Source: Paracoccaceae bacterium (GTDB lineage Bacteria; Pseudomonadota; Alphaproteobacteria; Rhodobacterales; Rhodobacteraceae). Taken from it: a DNA stretch of 32,170 bases. Positions 32,162 to 32,170 of this stretch are shown piece by piece; position 1 is the first letter of the stretch, and each line of letters opens with the position of its first letter. Position numbers and translations under genes: made by a program. Below the pieces are notes generated by a model, which saw only the letters and a list, made by a program, of their open reading frames with translations, did not search any database and had not been told where the DNA came from. The DNA is taken from contig JAJEBG010000058.1 of assembly GCA_022824005.1 (NCBI GenBank), positions 1 to 32,170 on the forward strand. Direction: 5' to 3'.

Positions 32162-32170
32162 GGGTTCCGC

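Noticed and set aside
1-32170. CRISPR array, tRNA or rRNA genes
   Set aside because: No regularly spaced repeats, no cloverleaf-like sequence with GGTTCGAATCC-type arms and no rRNA segments were recognised on either strand.

Overview
The central 26 kb (about 5.3 to 30.1 kb) is a moderate-GC bacterial chromosome segment from an alphaproteobacterium. The order mutM, enoyl-CoA hydratase, rpsT, dnaA, dnaN, recF, with ubiE-ubiB diverging from mutM, is the arrangement commonly seen near the replication origin in this class. Phasin, IalB, the GST-queG-epimerase operon and leuCD also fit. I cannot name the genus. Many genes appear to start with TTG or GTG (ubiE, ubiB, dnaA, recF, the GT51 homologue, the GST, queG, perhaps dctQ).

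Left end (1-5.3 kb): this is accessory DNA. The first 2.87 kb is strikingly GC-rich and unlike the rest. It holds the end of an ankyrin-repeat gene and a complete 2.2 kb insertion sequence with 39-bp inverted ends. Next come a Fic-family AMPylase with two 29-bp operator-like dyads over its promoter, a truncated IS1595-type transposase and a truncated IS630-type transposase. The outer end of the IS630 piece cuts off a small gene behind ubiB.

Core (5.6-20.7 kb): quinone biosynthesis (ubiE, ubiB), base-excision repair (mutM), beta-oxidation (ech), a ribosomal protein (rpsT), a rhodanese, then dnaA, dnaN and recF. These are followed by a NAD(P)-binding/SAF oxidoreductase, a phasin behind two PhaR-like operator sites, a GT51 transglycosylase homologue that has lost both catalytic glutamates, and a tightly coupled GST-queG-epimerase operon.

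Envelope and metabolism (20.7-30.1 kb): a small acidic Met/Pro-rich exported protein, a Tat-exported L,D-transpeptidase, a CAP-domain lipoprotein, a second L,D-transpeptidase (lipoprotein) coupled to rlmN and ialB, then leuC-leuD and a three-gene TRAP transporter (dctP-dctQ-dctM).

Right end (30.07-32.17 kb): this is a gene graveyard. It holds an HNH restriction endonuclease with a 3' frameshift whose restored end overlaps the dctP start codon, the last 62 codons of its DNA methyltransferase, a frameshifted periplasmic iron-siderophore binding protein remnant, and a GC-rich IS1380 transposase fragment. The most interesting leads are the GT51 pseudoenzyme, the Fic autoregulatory site, the broken restriction-modification pair and the PhaR-like tandem operator. 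No tRNA, rRNA or CRISPR array was seen.
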